This document shows, piece after piece, positions 18,713 to 26,217 of a stretch of DNA of 52,493 bases. This stretch comes from Lacticaseibacillus daqingensis (lineage in GTDB: Bacteria > Bacillota > Bacilli > Lactobacillales > Lactobacillaceae): the NCBI RefSeq assembly GCF_003946115.1, contig NZ_RHOH01000013.1, positions 1-52,493 on the forward strand, written 5' to 3'. Numbering within the stretch: the first letter of the stretch is position 1; each line of letters starts with the position of its first letter. A program made the translations under genes and the position numbers. The notes under the pieces were generated by a model. It searched no databases. It had not been told where the DNA came from and saw only the letters and a list, made by a program, of their open reading frames with translations.

Positions 18713-19204
18713 ATGTCAGATAACAGTCAAAAGCGGGTGCCGCTGACCAAGGTGTACTTGGGGAGCCCCTGGTTCAACCCGGTCCAAAAAGCGCGGGTGA
18801 CCGCGGCCAAGGCGGCGCTTGACGCCAACGATACCGTGGCTATCGTCCACTTCCCATTCGATTGGGAGTACCACGATGAGGTCGTCACGGCGGAACAGAT
18901 GGATCGCATCTGGATCGATGCGACGTACCAAAACGACCTGTCGGCGATGGCGACTGCTGATGTGGGGGTCTTTTTGTATGACCTGGATGAGGAAGACCCA
19001 GGCTGTGCGTTTGAGATCGGCTTCCTGCGCGCACTACATAAACCCGTGGTACTGGTACCACTGGCCAAGGACCTGACGGATAAGAAGCTGAACCTGATGT
19101 TGGCGGCCGGCACCACCACGTTCGTGGATGGCATTGCGGCGCTTGAACAGTTCAACTTCAACCACCTGCCAAGCGAACCGGCGCACCCGTTCCCCGTATT
19201 CTAA
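18713..19204 (+). CDS. Nucleoside 2-deoxyribosyltransferase
   Basis: A 163-residue enzyme that swaps the base on 2-deoxyribonucleosides. It has the YLGSPWF strand of the family and the nucleophile Glu101 in CAFEIGFL; length and motif spacing fit lactobacillus class II enzymes. AAAGGAGG is 8 bases before ATG 18713. The next gene is a deoxynucleoside kinase 35 bases on, and together they let the cell turn external deoxynucleosides and free bases into dNMPs, a route well known in lactobacilli. Confidence 0.92.
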   Translation: MSDNSQKRVPLTKVYLGSPWFNPVQKARVTAAKAALDANDTVAIVHFPFDWEYHDEVVTAEQMDRIWIDATYQNDLSAMATADVGVFLYDLDEEDPGCAFEIGFLRALHKPVVLVPLAKDLTDKKLNLMLAAGTTTFVDGIAALEQFNFNHLPSEPAHPFPVF

Positions 19205-19239
19205 CTGTGACTTGCATTCATTAAAGGAGACATGAACTT

Positions 19240-19944
19240 ATGATTTATATTCTTGGCAGTATCGGCGCTGGTAAGACATCTCTGACCCGCCTGTTATCCG
19301 AAGACTTGGGCACCCCGGCGTACTACGAAGACGTTGAAGGCAACGGGATGATCGCCAACATGCTCAAGAAGTTTTACGATGCCGGGGCAGACAGCCGCAA
19401 GACGACGGGGACCATTTTGCAGATCGCCTTTTTGACCTTCCGCTACCAGCAGCTCAAAAAGGCCATCATGCAGGAGAATGCGGTGATGGACTCGTCATTG
19501 GAATCCGATTTTGTCATGGCGTCGCAGCTGCACAAGAACGGTGAGATCGACGACGTGGACTTCAATATCTACGTGACGCTCAGCCAGGAAATGCAGGCCA
19601 ACGTCAACGGCAGTCCGTGGAACGGGATGCCGGATCTCGCGATTTACCTCAAAATCGACCCGGAACACGAAATCGAAGAGATCCAGGGCCGCGGCCGTGA
19701 GATGGAAGACATTCGCGATAAGCCGGAGCTCGTGGCCTACTACAACCGCGTCAACCAGGCCTACCGCGAGTGGGCGAAGGGTTACACACGCTCCAGCATC
19801 ATCACGATCGACCGCGACCAGTTCGACTTTGTCAACGACCACACCGACCGCAACGCAGTGCTGGATCAGATCGAAGGCAAGCTGGTTGAACTCGGCAAGC
19901 TCGCACCAAAGCGCTTCGAGGCCATCAAGGCGGCGCGCGCATAA
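19240..19944 (+). CDS. Deoxynucleoside kinase (deoxyadenosine/deoxyguanosine type)
   Basis: A 234-residue kinase with P-loop GSIGAGKT at residues 5-12, a YYEDVEGNG substrate-side segment, and a C-terminal lid region rich in Arg (EIQGRGREMEDIR). This is the dAK/dGK family that phosphorylates deoxynucleosides with ATP. AAGGAGA is 9 bases before ATG 19240; an out-of-frame ATG at 19232 would give only three codons. It probably shares the promoter of the deoxyribosyltransferase. Confidence 0.9.
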   Translation: MIYILGSIGAGKTSLTRLLSEDLGTPAYYEDVEGNGMIANMLKKFYDAGADSRKTTGTILQIAFLTFRYQQLKKAIMQENAVMDSSLESDFVMASQLHKNGEIDDVDFNIYVTLSQEMQANVNGSPWNGMPDLAIYLKIDPEHEIEEIQGRGREMEDIRDKPELVAYYNRVNQAYREWAKGYTRSSIITIDRDQFDFVNDHTDRNAVLDQIEGKLVELGKLAPKRFEAIKAARA

Positions 19945-19955
19945 GCAAGTCAATC

Positions 19956-19988
19956 ACGGGCCATCCCAGTCGTGGGGTGGCCCGTTTG
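19956..19988 (+). terminator. Terminator after the kinase gene
   Basis: ACGGGCCATCCC (19956-19967) pairs with GGGGTGGCCCGT (19974-19985); a short T-run follows. Confidence 0.85.
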
Positions 19989-20062
19989 GGTGAACGCCGG
20001 GGTTGACCCCTGTGACCAGCCGTTGTATCGTGGACGAATCAAACGAAAGCGGGGATAACAAG

Positions 20063-20539
20063 ATGACCGAGCCAGTTGATTTCAAGCAGGTGAGCACAAG
20101 CGGCCTGACCAGCTCGCCGGTGGCACCGGCGCTAGCGGGGCTGCGGGCGAACGAGGCGCGCTATTTCTGGAACAAGTACAAGGTGCCGTTCACCACGTTC
20201 CCGGCCGCGGCCCATCCAGCGGTCATTGCGTATGTGAACGCGATCCTGGCTGAGAAGGCCCTGACACTGACCGCGGCACCGCTGGAAGTGGCGCAGGAAC
20301 GCGTGGCCGGCATCGTGTGGACCTATGTGTTCTATGAAGACGGGTTGGCGCTGAACATCTTGTACACCGAAGCAGATGGCGGCAAGCGCGCTGTGGGGCT
20401 GAAACTGGCCGAGGGCATGGCGGTGCCGGCGGCCTTGGCGGACAAGTTCAAGTTCGCGCACCAGAAGTCCAAGCTCGCCGGCGTCATTCGCGGCAGCTAC
20501 TTCGTCATCAAGGGCACCTACACCGCGCCAACGCTTTAA
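20063..20539 (+). CDS. Hypothetical protein
   Basis: A 158-residue soluble protein that I do not recognise. It has no signal peptide, membrane segment or cysteine cluster; it is rich in Ala, Val and Lys with alternating strand-like stretches (GIVWTYVFYEDGLALN). ATG 20063 is preceded by GCGGGGAT, a weak ribosome binding site. Monocistronic, convergent with the SPFH gene and sharing a bidirectional terminator with it. Confidence 0.65.
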   Translation: MTEPVDFKQVSTSGLTSSPVAPALAGLRANEARYFWNKYKVPFTTFPAAAHPAVIAYVNAILAEKALTLTAAPLEVAQERVAGIVWTYVFYEDGLALNILYTEADGGKRAVGLKLAEGMAVPAALADKFKFAHQKSKLAGVIRGSYFVIKGTYTAPTL

Positions 20540-20571
20540 CCGCGCGGGGATAGGGGAATAACCAACGAAAA

Positions 20572-20609
20572 AACAGGGGCCGCAACGAAATTTCGTTGCG
20601 GCCCCTGTT
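20572..20609. terminator. Bidirectional terminator
   Basis: A perfect 38-base palindrome (AACAGGGGCCGCAACGAAA and its complement, no loop bases left over) lies between two convergent genes. Short A and T runs are on both sides, so it can serve both strands. Confidence 0.85.
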
Positions 20610-20618
20610 GGGTCTGCG

Positions 20619-21536
20619 TTACTTGTTCTTGGTGGCGTCAAGCAACTTGCCGACGGCCGGGAGCTGACCCAGCGAGTCGATGGCGGTGCTTGGCATGACC
20701 ACGGTGTTGGACTGACCCTTGGCCAGTTCCTCCAGCGCTTCGACGTTCTTGTACTTGAGGTACATGTCGCCGTTTTGCGCCAGCCCGGCGTTGATCGAGT
20801 TGATCTGGTCCTTGACCGCTTCGGCGATCAGACGCTGGGACTCGGCTTTACCTTGCGCTTCCAGGATCTGGGTCTGCTTGTTGGCTTCGGCCTGCAGGAT
20901 GTCGGCTTGCTTTTCCCCTTCGGCCTTGGCGATGGCGGACTGCTTCAGCCCTTCCGCTTCCATGATGTTGGCTTCCTTTTCACGTGAAGCCCGCAGCAGT
21001 TTGTTCATGGACTCCTGAATGGTCTTGTCGACCTGAATGGAGTCGATGTTAACGCGGTCCACGTTCAGGCCGTAGCCGGCGGTGGTGGCAGCGATCTGCT
21101 GGAACAGGGTCTGGTTAATGGTTTCGGTGCCGTTCAAGACATCGTTCAGGTCCATGTTCCCGATGATCCCACGCAGGTTGGCGCGGGTGTCTTGCACCAT
21201 GGACAGCACGGAGTCTTTATTTTGGTAAACGTAGGCGTTGACGTCGGTGATGTGGTACTTCAGGGTCTCGGAGATCCGGACGACCACGTTATCCTTGGTG
21301 ATCACTTCCTGCTCGTCAACCTTGAGTGGGATCTGCTTCATGTTGACGATCTCGGTGATGCGGTAGATGACCGGTAGCACCACGTGGAACCCTGGCTGCA
21401 GGGTTTGAACGTATTTCCCTAACCGCTCAACGATCCCAACTTCCCCGGTGTGGATGATCGCCACACTGCTCAGTAACATGACGATCACTGCAATCACCAC
21501 AATGGCGATGACTGCCCATAACACAATTTGTCCCAT
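20619..21536 (-). CDS. SPFH/Band 7 (stomatin-like) membrane scaffold protein
   Basis: A 305-residue protein with one N-terminal membrane segment (about residues 5-27) followed by an SPFH domain (VERLGKYVQTLQPGFH, then YRITEIVNMKQIPL) and a long Glu/Ala/Lys/Gln-rich coiled coil (about 190-250). It matches the QmcA/YbbK stomatin family, which forms ring-like oligomers organising membrane microdomains and proteases. GGAGGAG precedes the start. The upstream gene is a small NfeD-type protein, the classic partner of SPFH proteins. Confidence 0.92.
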   Translation of the reverse strand: MGQIVLWAVIAIVVIAVIVMLLSSVAIIHTGEVGIVERLGKYVQTLQPGFHVVLPVIYRITEIVNMKQIPLKVDEQEVITKDNVVVRISETLKYHITDVNAYVYQNKDSVLSMVQDTRANLRGIIGNMDLNDVLNGTETINQTLFQQIAATTAGYGLNVDRVNIDSIQVDKTIQESMNKLLRASREKEANIMEAEGLKQSAIAKAEGEKQADILQAEANKQTQILEAQGKAESQRLIAEAVKDQINSINAGLAQNGDMYLKYKNVEALEELAKGQSNTVVMPSTAIDSLGQLPAVGKLLDATKNK

Positions 21537-21591
21537 GAAAACTCCTCCTTATTGCGCTGAGTTCGCGCGATTGGCCAAGTGTTGCTATGTT

Positions 21592-21780
21592 CTAGTACTG
21601 TAACTCGCGGTCCAGTCGGCGAACGCGCAGGCCAAGCGCGCTGGCGCCGACAATGACGACCGCATCGCCAGGTTGCGCGGTGTCCAACACGCTGAAGTGG
21701 TAGTGAATGCCGTACAAGACGACCTCATCCCCGGTGGGGGGAAGGGTGAAAACCGTCCCGATCAGTCGCTCATCTAGCAT
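21592..21780 (-). CDS. Minimal NfeD-like OB-fold protein
   Basis: A 62-residue protein that looks like only the C-terminal OB-fold domain of NfeD: GTVFTLPPTGDEV, a central turn, and GDAVVIVGASALGLRVRRL, the usual final strands. NfeD proteins normally carry several membrane segments before this domain; here none exist. It is 55 bases upstream of the SPFH gene on the same strand and shares its promoter, in keeping with the known nfeD-SPFH pairing. GGAGGG lies before the ATG at 21780. Confidence 0.7.
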   Translation of the reverse strand: MLDERLIGTVFTLPPTGDEVVLYGIHYHFSVLDTAQPGDAVVIVGASALGLRVRRLDRELQY

Positions 21781-21821
21781 GTGCTTCCCTCCGCTTGCGT
21801 TGTTGGCGTGCGCCTACCCTT

Positions 21822-21850
21822 ATGATAAGGCTTACCTGCGATTGAGACAA
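21822..21850 (-). promoter_or_regulatory. Promoter of the NfeD-SPFH operon
   Basis: On the minus strand: TTGTCT (21850-21845), 17-base spacer, TATCAT (21827-21822). The transcript would start about 35 bases before the NfeD-like gene. Confidence 0.8.
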
Positions 21851-21962
21851 TTGTAAATCCTCTGGCGCAGACAGAATCGGTCCTTGGACTGATTTTGCGC
21901 CGGCCCTTGCGGCTGAGTGGGTCGCTGGGCTGGCGGTGCTGGTATCATCCGGCGGAGTTGGT

Positions 21963-21968
21963 TATAAT
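21963..21968 (+). promoter_or_regulatory. -10 box of the GH25-like gene
   Basis: A perfect TATAAT places the transcript start near 21975, which rules out start codons further upstream. No good -35 box is seen at 17 bases. Confidence 0.6.
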
Positions 21969-21989
21969 CGACCACAGACAACTAAGGGA

Positions 21990-22721
21990 GTGAGCAGGAT
22001 CAGACGACACGTTCGACCGATTTATTCGGATACCTACGCGAAACGGCGCAAGTGGCTGACGGCCGCGGGCGTGGCCGTGGGGCTACTACTGCTGGTGGCG
22101 GCAGGGGTGGGCTGGCACTGGTGGCAGGCGCGGCGCGGGGTGGCTCAGTACGCCGTTAAGGGCGTGGTGCTTTCGCAGGCCGATGGCTACCAGGACTTCT
22201 CGGTGCTCAGCGCGGCTGGCGTGGATTTTGCCTACCTCAAGGCCACGCAAGGCGCCAGCTTCTTTGACGATGATTTCACCCCAAACTATGACCGCGGGCG
22301 CGGCAGCGCAGTGCGGCTGGGCGTGTATCACTACTTCAGCTTCGATTCCGCGCCCGAGGCACAGGCGGCGCACTTTGTTGCGAAGGTCGGCAAGGACCTC
22401 GGGACGCTTCCGGTGGGGCTTTATGTGACCTACTACGGCGCGTACGCGAAGAACCCGCCCGCAGCCAGTACCCTGCGCGCCCAGCTGACGCGCTTCATCA
22501 CCACGCTGCACCAGGCAACTGGCAAAACCGTGGTGCTGATGGGCAGTCCGAGCGTGCTGGCGGCCTGCCAAGGACTGGACAGTCACATCGCGCGCTGGGT
22601 GATCAGCGACCAGCGTCCCAAGCAGGCGGCCTACTGGCAAACTGGGACATGGCGCTTGGATGGGGCGGACTACACCGCCGCAGCCTTTACGGGCAGTCAG
22701 CGCGCGTTTGACCAGCAGTGA
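21990..22721 (+). CDS. Membrane-anchored GH25 lysozyme-like protein, probably inactive
   Basis: About 243 residues. A basic N-terminus and one membrane segment (WLTAAGVAVGLLLLVAAGV) are followed by a GH25-like barrel: KGVVLSQADGYQDFSVL, FAYLKATQG, GVYHYFSF. The catalytic acids of the family are missing: the first-strand GVD reads GVV, and the DxE pair reads LYVTYYG. It therefore looks like a cell-wall binding pseudoenzyme. The start is uncertain: GTG 21990 directly abuts AAGGGAG, while an ATC at 21999 sits 8 bases after it (see findings). Monocistronic. Confidence 0.75.
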   Translation: MSRIRRHVRPIYSDTYAKRRKWLTAAGVAVGLLLLVAAGVGWHWWQARRGVAQYAVKGVVLSQADGYQDFSVLSAAGVDFAYLKATQGASFFDDDFTPNYDRGRGSAVRLGVYHYFSFDSAPEAQAAHFVAKVGKDLGTLPVGLYVTYYGAYAKNPPAASTLRAQLTRFITTLHQATGKTVVLMGSPSVLAACQGLDSHIARWVISDQRPKQAAYWQTGTWRLDGADYTAAAFTGSQRAFDQQ

Positions 22722-22750
22722 TCGCCGCAACACGCGGGTCTCACCGCACC

Positions 22751-22788
22751 AAAACGAGCCACCGCAGACCTTGGCGGTGGCTCGTTTT
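22751..22788. terminator. Bidirectional terminator between the GH25-like and marR genes
   Basis: AAAACGAGCCACCGC pairs with GCGGTGGCTCGTTTT (15 bp), with A and T runs at either side, between convergent genes. Confidence 0.9.
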
Positions 22789-22867
22789 GTGGCTCGGGGT
22801 GGTGCTTTTGGGCGGCCGATTCTGGCCTAGTCGTGGGCGTTAAGCGTGGCGCGCCTGCAACGTGTGG

Positions 22868-23485
22868 TTAGGGATGGCGCCAGCCGCGCGGACCAAAGTC
22901 ACCACGCGGGGCGTCGCCCTGCGCGCCGAACCCGGTGCGTCCCGGACCGAAGCCGTCGCGGTCAAAGGCCGAGCGGTCAAACCCCTGGCGGTGGCCCCGC
23001 AGGTGGGCGAGGCGCTGGAAGTAGGCGGGGTCGATCTGCGGTGGATTCTCGTCTAGGCCGGCCGTGAGTTTGCGCAGGAGGCCAGCTAGCTGGGCCTGTT
23101 CGGTCGGGTCAAGCGCGTCAAAGAGCGCTTCGGAGAGCTGATCTTTTTGCGTGCGCGAGTCGTTGATCAGCTGCCGCCCTTCATCGGTCAGGCTGATGAG
23201 GCTGACACGCTTGTCGTCTTCGGCCGGGGTGCGGCTGATCAACCCGGCCCCTTCCAGCTTGGTCACCAAGGCGGAGACCGAGCTGGGCCGAATGTCGAGG
23301 GCCTCAACGAGTTCGGCGTTGGTGAGCTTGTCATGGGTTGCCAGCAGGCGTAAGACCCGGAGTTGGCCGCGCTCGCCTTCGTGGTGGCCGCCAATTTGGC
23401 GGCTTAGGATCGCGGCCTGGTTGAAGCCGGGCTGGGCGAACAGGCGGCCAAAGAGGTTCAGGAGTTCTTGAGAGTCATGGGTCAT
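22868..23485 (-). CDS. MarR family regulator with a Gly/Arg/Phe-rich tail
   Basis: A 205-residue regulator. Residues about 30-145 form a MarR winged helix: LTNAELVEALDIRPSSVSAL is the recognition helix region and DDKRVSLISLTDEG the wing. After about residue 160 comes a roughly 40-residue low-complexity tail made of Arg, Gly, Phe, Asp and Pro (for example RDGFGPGRTGFG), which ordinary MarR proteins lack. It is divergent from an ABC exporter, with a consensus promoter and a palindromic operator at its transcript start, so it most likely represses itself and the exporter. The ligand is unknown. Confidence 0.88.
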   Translation of the reverse strand: MTHDSQELLNLFGRLFAQPGFNQAAILSRQIGGHHEGERGQLRVLRLLATHDKLTNAELVEALDIRPSSVSALVTKLEGAGLISRTPAEDDKRVSLISLTDEGRQLINDSRTQKDQLSEALFDALDPTEQAQLAGLLRKLTAGLDENPPQIDPAYFQRLAHLRGHRQGFDRSAFDRDGFGPGRTGFGAQGDAPRGDFGPRGWRHP

Positions 23486-23512
23486 GGGGGAACACCTTCC
23501 TGAGTTTTTATT

Positions 23513-23577
23513 GTTAGTTAGTAATTAATTAAACTAACTAACGAAACGAGTATAACCCGATCGTTAGGTGAAGTCAA
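23513..23577 (-). promoter_or_regulatory. marR promoter with palindromic operator
   Basis: On the minus strand: TTGACT (23577-23572), 17-base spacer, TATACT (23554-23549). Just downstream lies GTTAGTTAG (23513-23521), 12 AT-rich bases, CTAACTAAC (23534-23542), a perfect inverted repeat covering about +1 to +30. A regulator bound here would block its own transcription. Confidence 0.85.
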
Positions 23578-23627
23578 CTAAACCGAATTAGTTTCCTTTT
23601 TGCCTTTTCGGTCGAATTGCGTATACT
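23576..23627 (+). promoter_or_regulatory. Promoter of the ABC exporter with a second TTAGTT-type site
   Basis: TTTGCC (23599-23604), 17-base spacer, TATACT (23622-23627). Just upstream, AACTAA-6-TTAGTT (23576-23593) repeats the half-site sequence of the marR operator, which suggests the same regulator acts on the exporter promoter. Confidence 0.7.
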
Positions 23628-23710
23628 GGGGACAAGACTTGTGAGGTCAGCCACAAAGGGGGCTGACCGCGTTGGGTGAACGGTGGGCGCACCACCGATG
23701 GAGGGGTTAT

Positions 23711-24496
23711 ATGACGGCAGCCATTACGTTATCGCACATCAGTAAGACGTTCGGCACCAAGACGGTGCTCAAAGACGTCACATTCAGCATTGAACCCGGC
23801 ACGATCGTCGGCTACATCGGGCCAAACGGGGCGGGTAAAAGCACCACGGTCAAAATTATCTTGGGCCTGTTGCCGCAATCCGCGGGGACGATCGAACTGC
23901 TGGGTCAGCCGTTGCGACCGGAGGATTCGGCCTACAAGCGCCACATCGGCTACGTGCCGGAAAGCGCTGATGTATTCGACGCGCTGACGGCCCGCGAGTA
24001 CCTGACCCTGATCGGGCAGCTGTACGGACTGTCTGAGCAAGACGCGGGTCAAAAGGCGGCGGCCTTGGCCGAAATTGTCGGCCTGGCGCCGGCGTTTGAC
24101 CGGCGCATTACGGCGTACTCCAAGGGGATGCGCCAGCTGGTGCTGATCATTGCCAGTCTGCTGCACGACCCGGATATTTTGTTTTGGGATGAGCCGCTCA
24201 ACGGGCTGGACGCCAACACGGTGCTGGTGATCGAAGAGATTCTCGTCGAGCTGCGCAACCGCGGCAAAACCATCTTCTATTCCAGCCATATCATGGACGT
24301 GGTGCAGAAGCTCTCGGATCGCATCATCCTGCTCAACGATGGCACGGTTGCGGCGGATGGGCCGTTCAACACGATCACGCAAGGGGCGGACACCAACCTG
24401 CAGGAGCTGTTCAACGAGCTGACCGGCTTTGCCGAGCACGGGGAAAAAGCGCGGGCTTTCGTGGATATTGTGACGGGAGGCGGCGCCGATGCGTGA
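23711..24496 (+). CDS. ABC transporter ATP-binding protein
   Basis: A 261-residue ATPase subunit. Walker A is GPNGAGKST, the signature is the variant YSKGMRQ seen in export-type ATPases, Walker B is ILFWDEPLNGLD, and the switch His is in YSSHIMD. ATG 23711 is preceded by GAGGGG. Its last 8 bases overlap the permease gene, so the pair makes one transporter. It lies downstream of the MarR-controlled promoter; the substrate is not evident. Confidence 0.93.
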   Translation: MTAAITLSHISKTFGTKTVLKDVTFSIEPGTIVGYIGPNGAGKSTTVKIILGLLPQSAGTIELLGQPLRPEDSAYKRHIGYVPESADVFDALTAREYLTLIGQLYGLSEQDAGQKAAALAEIVGLAPAFDRRITAYSKGMRQLVLIIASLLHDPDILFWDEPLNGLDANTVLVIEEILVELRNRGKTIFYSSHIMDVVQKLSDRIILLNDGTVAADGPFNTITQGADTNLQELFNELTGFAEHGEKARAFVDIVTGGGADA

Positions 24497-26174
24497 GGAC
24501 CAACTCCCGCGCGGGCTGGGCTGGGTGCGCCTGCTGCGGCGGCCTTTGGTAGCCAGCGGGGTCGATTACCGGCAGTTCTGTCTGATCGTTGCGGCCAAGT
24601 TTCAGCTTGCGGCGCGCAGCACCACCGGCATCGGGCTGACCACTAAGCGGCGGCCCGGCGCCAAAGACCACGCGATCCGCAACACGTTTTTGATCAATGG
24701 GCTGATCGGGCTCGTCATCGCGTTCTTGCTGATCATTCCGCTACCGCTGTTGACGCAGCTCAGCTCGTTTTACACCGTGCTGTTCATGATGTTCTTCCTG
24801 CAGATGCTGTCCAACTACTCGAGCCTGATCCTCGACCCGCGCGACCGGCGCATTTTCGCCGTGCGCGGGGTGCCGGACCGCACCATCAACGCGGCGCGGC
24901 TGGCGATCGTTGGCGACTTCTTGGCGGTTACACTGACCGCCCTGGCGCTGCCGGCCGTTGTGCTTCTGGGGCTTCAGAACACCGTGTTCGTGGCCTTGGG
25001 CGTGGCGGTCGGGGCGGTGCTGCTGGCGCTGTTTGCCTTTGTGCTATCGCTGTTCTTGTACCTGGCCGTCCTGCGGTATTTCGACGGTGAGCGGCTGAAA
25101 AACAGCCTGAACGCGGTGCAGATCGGCCTGGCGTTGTTGATCATGGTGGGCGCGCAGCTGCCGAACCTGGTCGGTTATGAGGTGCTGAGCCAGCTGGACT
25201 TGAGCATGCCCACACGCTTGTTGTGGTGGTACTTCCCTGCGGTTCCGGTGTGGTTTGCCGGCCCAGCGCTCCTGTTCAACGGCGTGATCGCACCGGTCAG
25301 CCTGGTGCTCACGGGGCTGGCGCTGGGCAGTACTGGGGTGTTGCTTTGGGCGTATGCGCGCCATGCCGGGCGCTTTGAGCAGTATCTTGATAAGCTGGAG
25401 CAAAGCTCGGACAAGCGGCGCACCGACTCTGGCTGGTTTCGGTTGTGGCGGCGTGTGCTTGCGGCGAACCCTGAAGAGGCAACGTACTTCACACTGGGCT
25501 GGCGAATGCTCGGGGCTGAGCGCGACTACAAGCTACGCGTCTATCCGCAGCTGGCGTATGGGCTGATTTTCCCCTTCATCATGGGTGCGGCCTTCCTGCG
25601 CGATATGGGCTTGAGCCACGCGCTGCCGTACCTGACCTATGTCAGCGTGGGGCTAGCGATCGGCTTGCCGACTGCGGTGATGAACCTGCAGTTCTCGCAT
25701 CAACCAGAGGCAATGGCTGTGTTTCGCACGGTGCCGTTTCCCACGCATGGCTTGCTACTTCGGGGTATTGTGCTGGCGATGACGGCGCGCCTGCTGTACC
25801 CGGCCATCTGCCTGCTGACGCTGATACTGGTGCCGTTCGCGGGGGTGCATGCGCTCACGGCGGGTTTGGTCAGCTTAGTGCTGTGCACCTTTGCCGCGCT
25901 GGCGCTCGGGCGGACGATCGTCGGCAGCGCCTTGCCGTTTTCCAGTGAGTTCACCGGCGGGCGCGGCGCGCAAGGCGGCGCAGTCGGCTGTGTCACCAGT
26001 GGAGTGGCGATGGTGGGGCTGTCCGCCATCGTGCTCGGTGGTGGGCTACTCAACACGATGTGGTTTGATCTGATCTTACTGATCGGGTTTGGTCTGGGCA
26101 CCTGGCTTTTGTGGCGCAGTTACCCGCTTGGCATTCACTATGACATGACGCTGACGGAACACCACACGGACTAG
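24489..26174 (+). CDS. ABC transporter permease
   Basis: A 561-residue polytopic membrane protein. After a cytoplasmic N-terminus of about 70 residues there are roughly ten or more hydrophobic segments (for example LINGLIGLVIAFLLIIPLPL and the C-terminal DLILLIGFGLGTWLLW). No nucleotide-binding motif. It overlaps the ATPase gene by 8 bases, and is the membrane partner of that ATPase. I cannot assign a substrate; the context (MarR regulator, export-type ATPase) suggests efflux of a toxic compound. Confidence 0.85.
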   Translation: MREDQLPRGLGWVRLLRRPLVASGVDYRQFCLIVAAKFQLAARSTTGIGLTTKRRPGAKDHAIRNTFLINGLIGLVIAFLLIIPLPLLTQLSSFYTVLFMMFFLQMLSNYSSLILDPRDRRIFAVRGVPDRTINAARLAIVGDFLAVTLTALALPAVVLLGLQNTVFVALGVAVGAVLLALFAFVLSLFLYLAVLRYFDGERLKNSLNAVQIGLALLIMVGAQLPNLVGYEVLSQLDLSMPTRLLWWYFPAVPVWFAGPALLFNGVIAPVSLVLTGLALGSTGVLLWAYARHAGRFEQYLDKLEQSSDKRRTDSGWFRLWRRVLAANPEEATYFTLGWRMLGAERDYKLRVYPQLAYGLIFPFIMGAAFLRDMGLSHALPYLTYVSVGLAIGLPTAVMNLQFSHQPEAMAVFRTVPFPTHGLLLRGIVLAMTARLLYPAICLLTLILVPFAGVHALTAGLVSLVLCTFAALALGRTIVGSALPFSSEFTGGRGAQGGAVGCVTSGVAMVGLSAIVLGGGLLNTMWFDLILLIGFGLGTWLLWRSYPLGIHYDMTLTEHHTD

Positions 26175-26188
26175 TTGAATTGATGCAA

Positions 26189-26217
26189 GAAGGGGTGGCC
26201 GGCGGGTCACCCCTTTG
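26189..26217. terminator. Terminator after the ABC permease gene
   Basis: AAGGGGTG (26190-26197) pairs with CACCCCTT (26208-26215) around a GC-rich loop, with a short T-run. It overlaps the stop codon of the convergent minus-strand frame. Confidence 0.7.
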
